From contig CAAGDY010000234.1 in the NCBI GenBank assembly GCA_900768695.1, positions 1-5,477 on the forward strand: DNA of 5,477 bases. Direction: 5' to 3'. The notes beneath the pieces were generated by a model. It saw only the letters and a program-made list of their open reading frames with translations. It searched no databases and was not told where the DNA came from. Below are positions 5,192 through 5,477 of the stretch, in pieces. Made by a program: the position numbers and the translations under genes. Positions within the stretch are counted from its first letter, which is position 1; the number at the start of each line of letters is the position of its first letter. Source of the stretch: an uncultured Anaerovibrio sp. Lineage in GTDB: Bacteria; Bacillota; Negativicutes; Selenomonadales; Selenomonadaceae.

Positions 5192-5477
5192 ATGGAAAAT
5201 ACGGTCTTTACAATTATGCTATTTATTGTTTGTTTTATTGTAGGTCTTTTGTCTATATGGCTTAATGTTCTTTTTCAGGAAAATTTCAGCGAATTATCCT
5301 TTCCGTTCAAGCCCTGTTCCGCCTGGCAGATGCGCAGCCTGAAAATAATTATGGCGGTTTTTCTTTGTTTTTTTCTCATAAAGCACTTCCTCGCAGACAC
5401 GATTTTCGCATACAATCTCTGTAACATCACAAACGGAGAAGCTTTTTTTCTCGCCATCTACATTGCCTTCCTGCTGA
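5192..5477 (+). CDS. Unidentified multi-pass membrane protein (N-terminal part only)
   Basis: Open frame of 95 codons without a stop, cut by the window's right end. It begins MENTVFTIMLFIVCFIVGLL behind a good ribosome binding site. At least three hydrophobic segments are visible: about residues 5-28, 49-63 (KIIMAVFLCFFLIK) and 83-95 (AFFLAIYIAFLL), so it is an integral membrane protein. I do not recognise it. The first segment plus what follows (VGLLSIWLNVLF ... LSFPFKPCSAW, about 17-43) faintly follows the order seen at the N-terminus of type IV prepilin peptidases (G..xGSFLNV...RLP...FP...C..C). However, the second cysteine and the RLP are absent and the catalytic aspartates, if any, are not in an evident context. 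A prepilin peptidase next to a tad operon would make sense, but this is conjecture. It is transcribed away from the tad genes. Confidence 0.7.
   Translation, partial: MENTVFTIMLFIVCFIVGLLSIWLNVLFQENFSELSFPFKPCSAWQMRSLKIIMAVFLCFFLIKHFLADTIFAYNLCNITNGEAFFLAIYIAFLL

Noticed and set aside
1..5477. CRISPR arrays, tRNA or rRNA genes, insertion sequences
   Set aside because: No regularly spaced repeats, no cloverleaf-like segment, no transposase-like frame and no terminal inverted repeats were seen. Nearly all of the window is accounted for by protein-coding genes.

Overview
The window carries the front part of a tad (tight adherence, Flp-type IVb pilus) assembly operon, read leftwards on the minus strand. 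A divergent, incomplete membrane-protein gene begins at the right-hand end. In transcription order the minus-strand genes are cpaB/rcpC (4922-3936), the secretin cpaC/rcpA (3934-2402), a stand-alone ParA/MinD-type ATPase of the CpaE/TadZ family (2328-1480), a second CpaE/TadZ with an N-terminal receiver-like domain (1466-339), and the first 114 codons of tadB (342-1, running off the window). Spacing is tight: cpaB and cpaC are 1 nt apart, cpaC and the first cpaE 73 nt, the two cpaE genes 13 nt, and cpaE2 and tadB overlap by 4 nt (ATGA). No terminator is visible between them, so this reads as one transcription unit.

How the products fit together (from family knowledge): CpaB is an inner-membrane-anchored periplasmic protein that works with the outer-membrane secretin CpaC. 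CpaE/TadZ proteins place the machine in the cell. TadB is half of the inner-membrane platform that couples the CpaF/TadA motor ATPase to pilin assembly. The genes normally expected for a full system but not seen here are flp (pilin), tadV/cpaA (prepilin peptidase), rcpB (or another lipoprotein/pilotin) and, most strikingly, cpaF/tadA, which usually lies between cpaE and tadB.

Organism: a secretin with a signal peptide means an outer membrane. The strong Shine-Dalgarno sites (AAGGAGG, AGGAGGT, about 8 nt spacing) and the KGKSGKT / STASSVGKT style of CpaE proteins suggest a Firmicutes-type bacterium. Together with a base composition near 50% G+C, a diderm Firmicute of the Negativicutes (Selenomonas-like) is the best guess, but this is inference and not proven.

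The intergenic region 4923-5191 is about 270 nt. It has a G+C-rich half next to cpaB, containing a 6+3 bp hairpin, and an A+T-rich half next to the divergent gene, containing a good sigma-70-like promoter and a GGACT-TT-AGTCC inverted repeat. The divergent gene (5192 to the window end) encodes a hydrophobic protein I cannot identify. Its start has a faint resemblance to the N-terminus of prepilin peptidases.

The points most worth a second look are the two unequal CpaE paralogues (one lacking the ParA signature lysine but ending in a MinD-like membrane-targeting tail, the other with an apparently phosphorylatable receiver domain), the missing cpaF, and a long charged C-terminal tail on the secretin.
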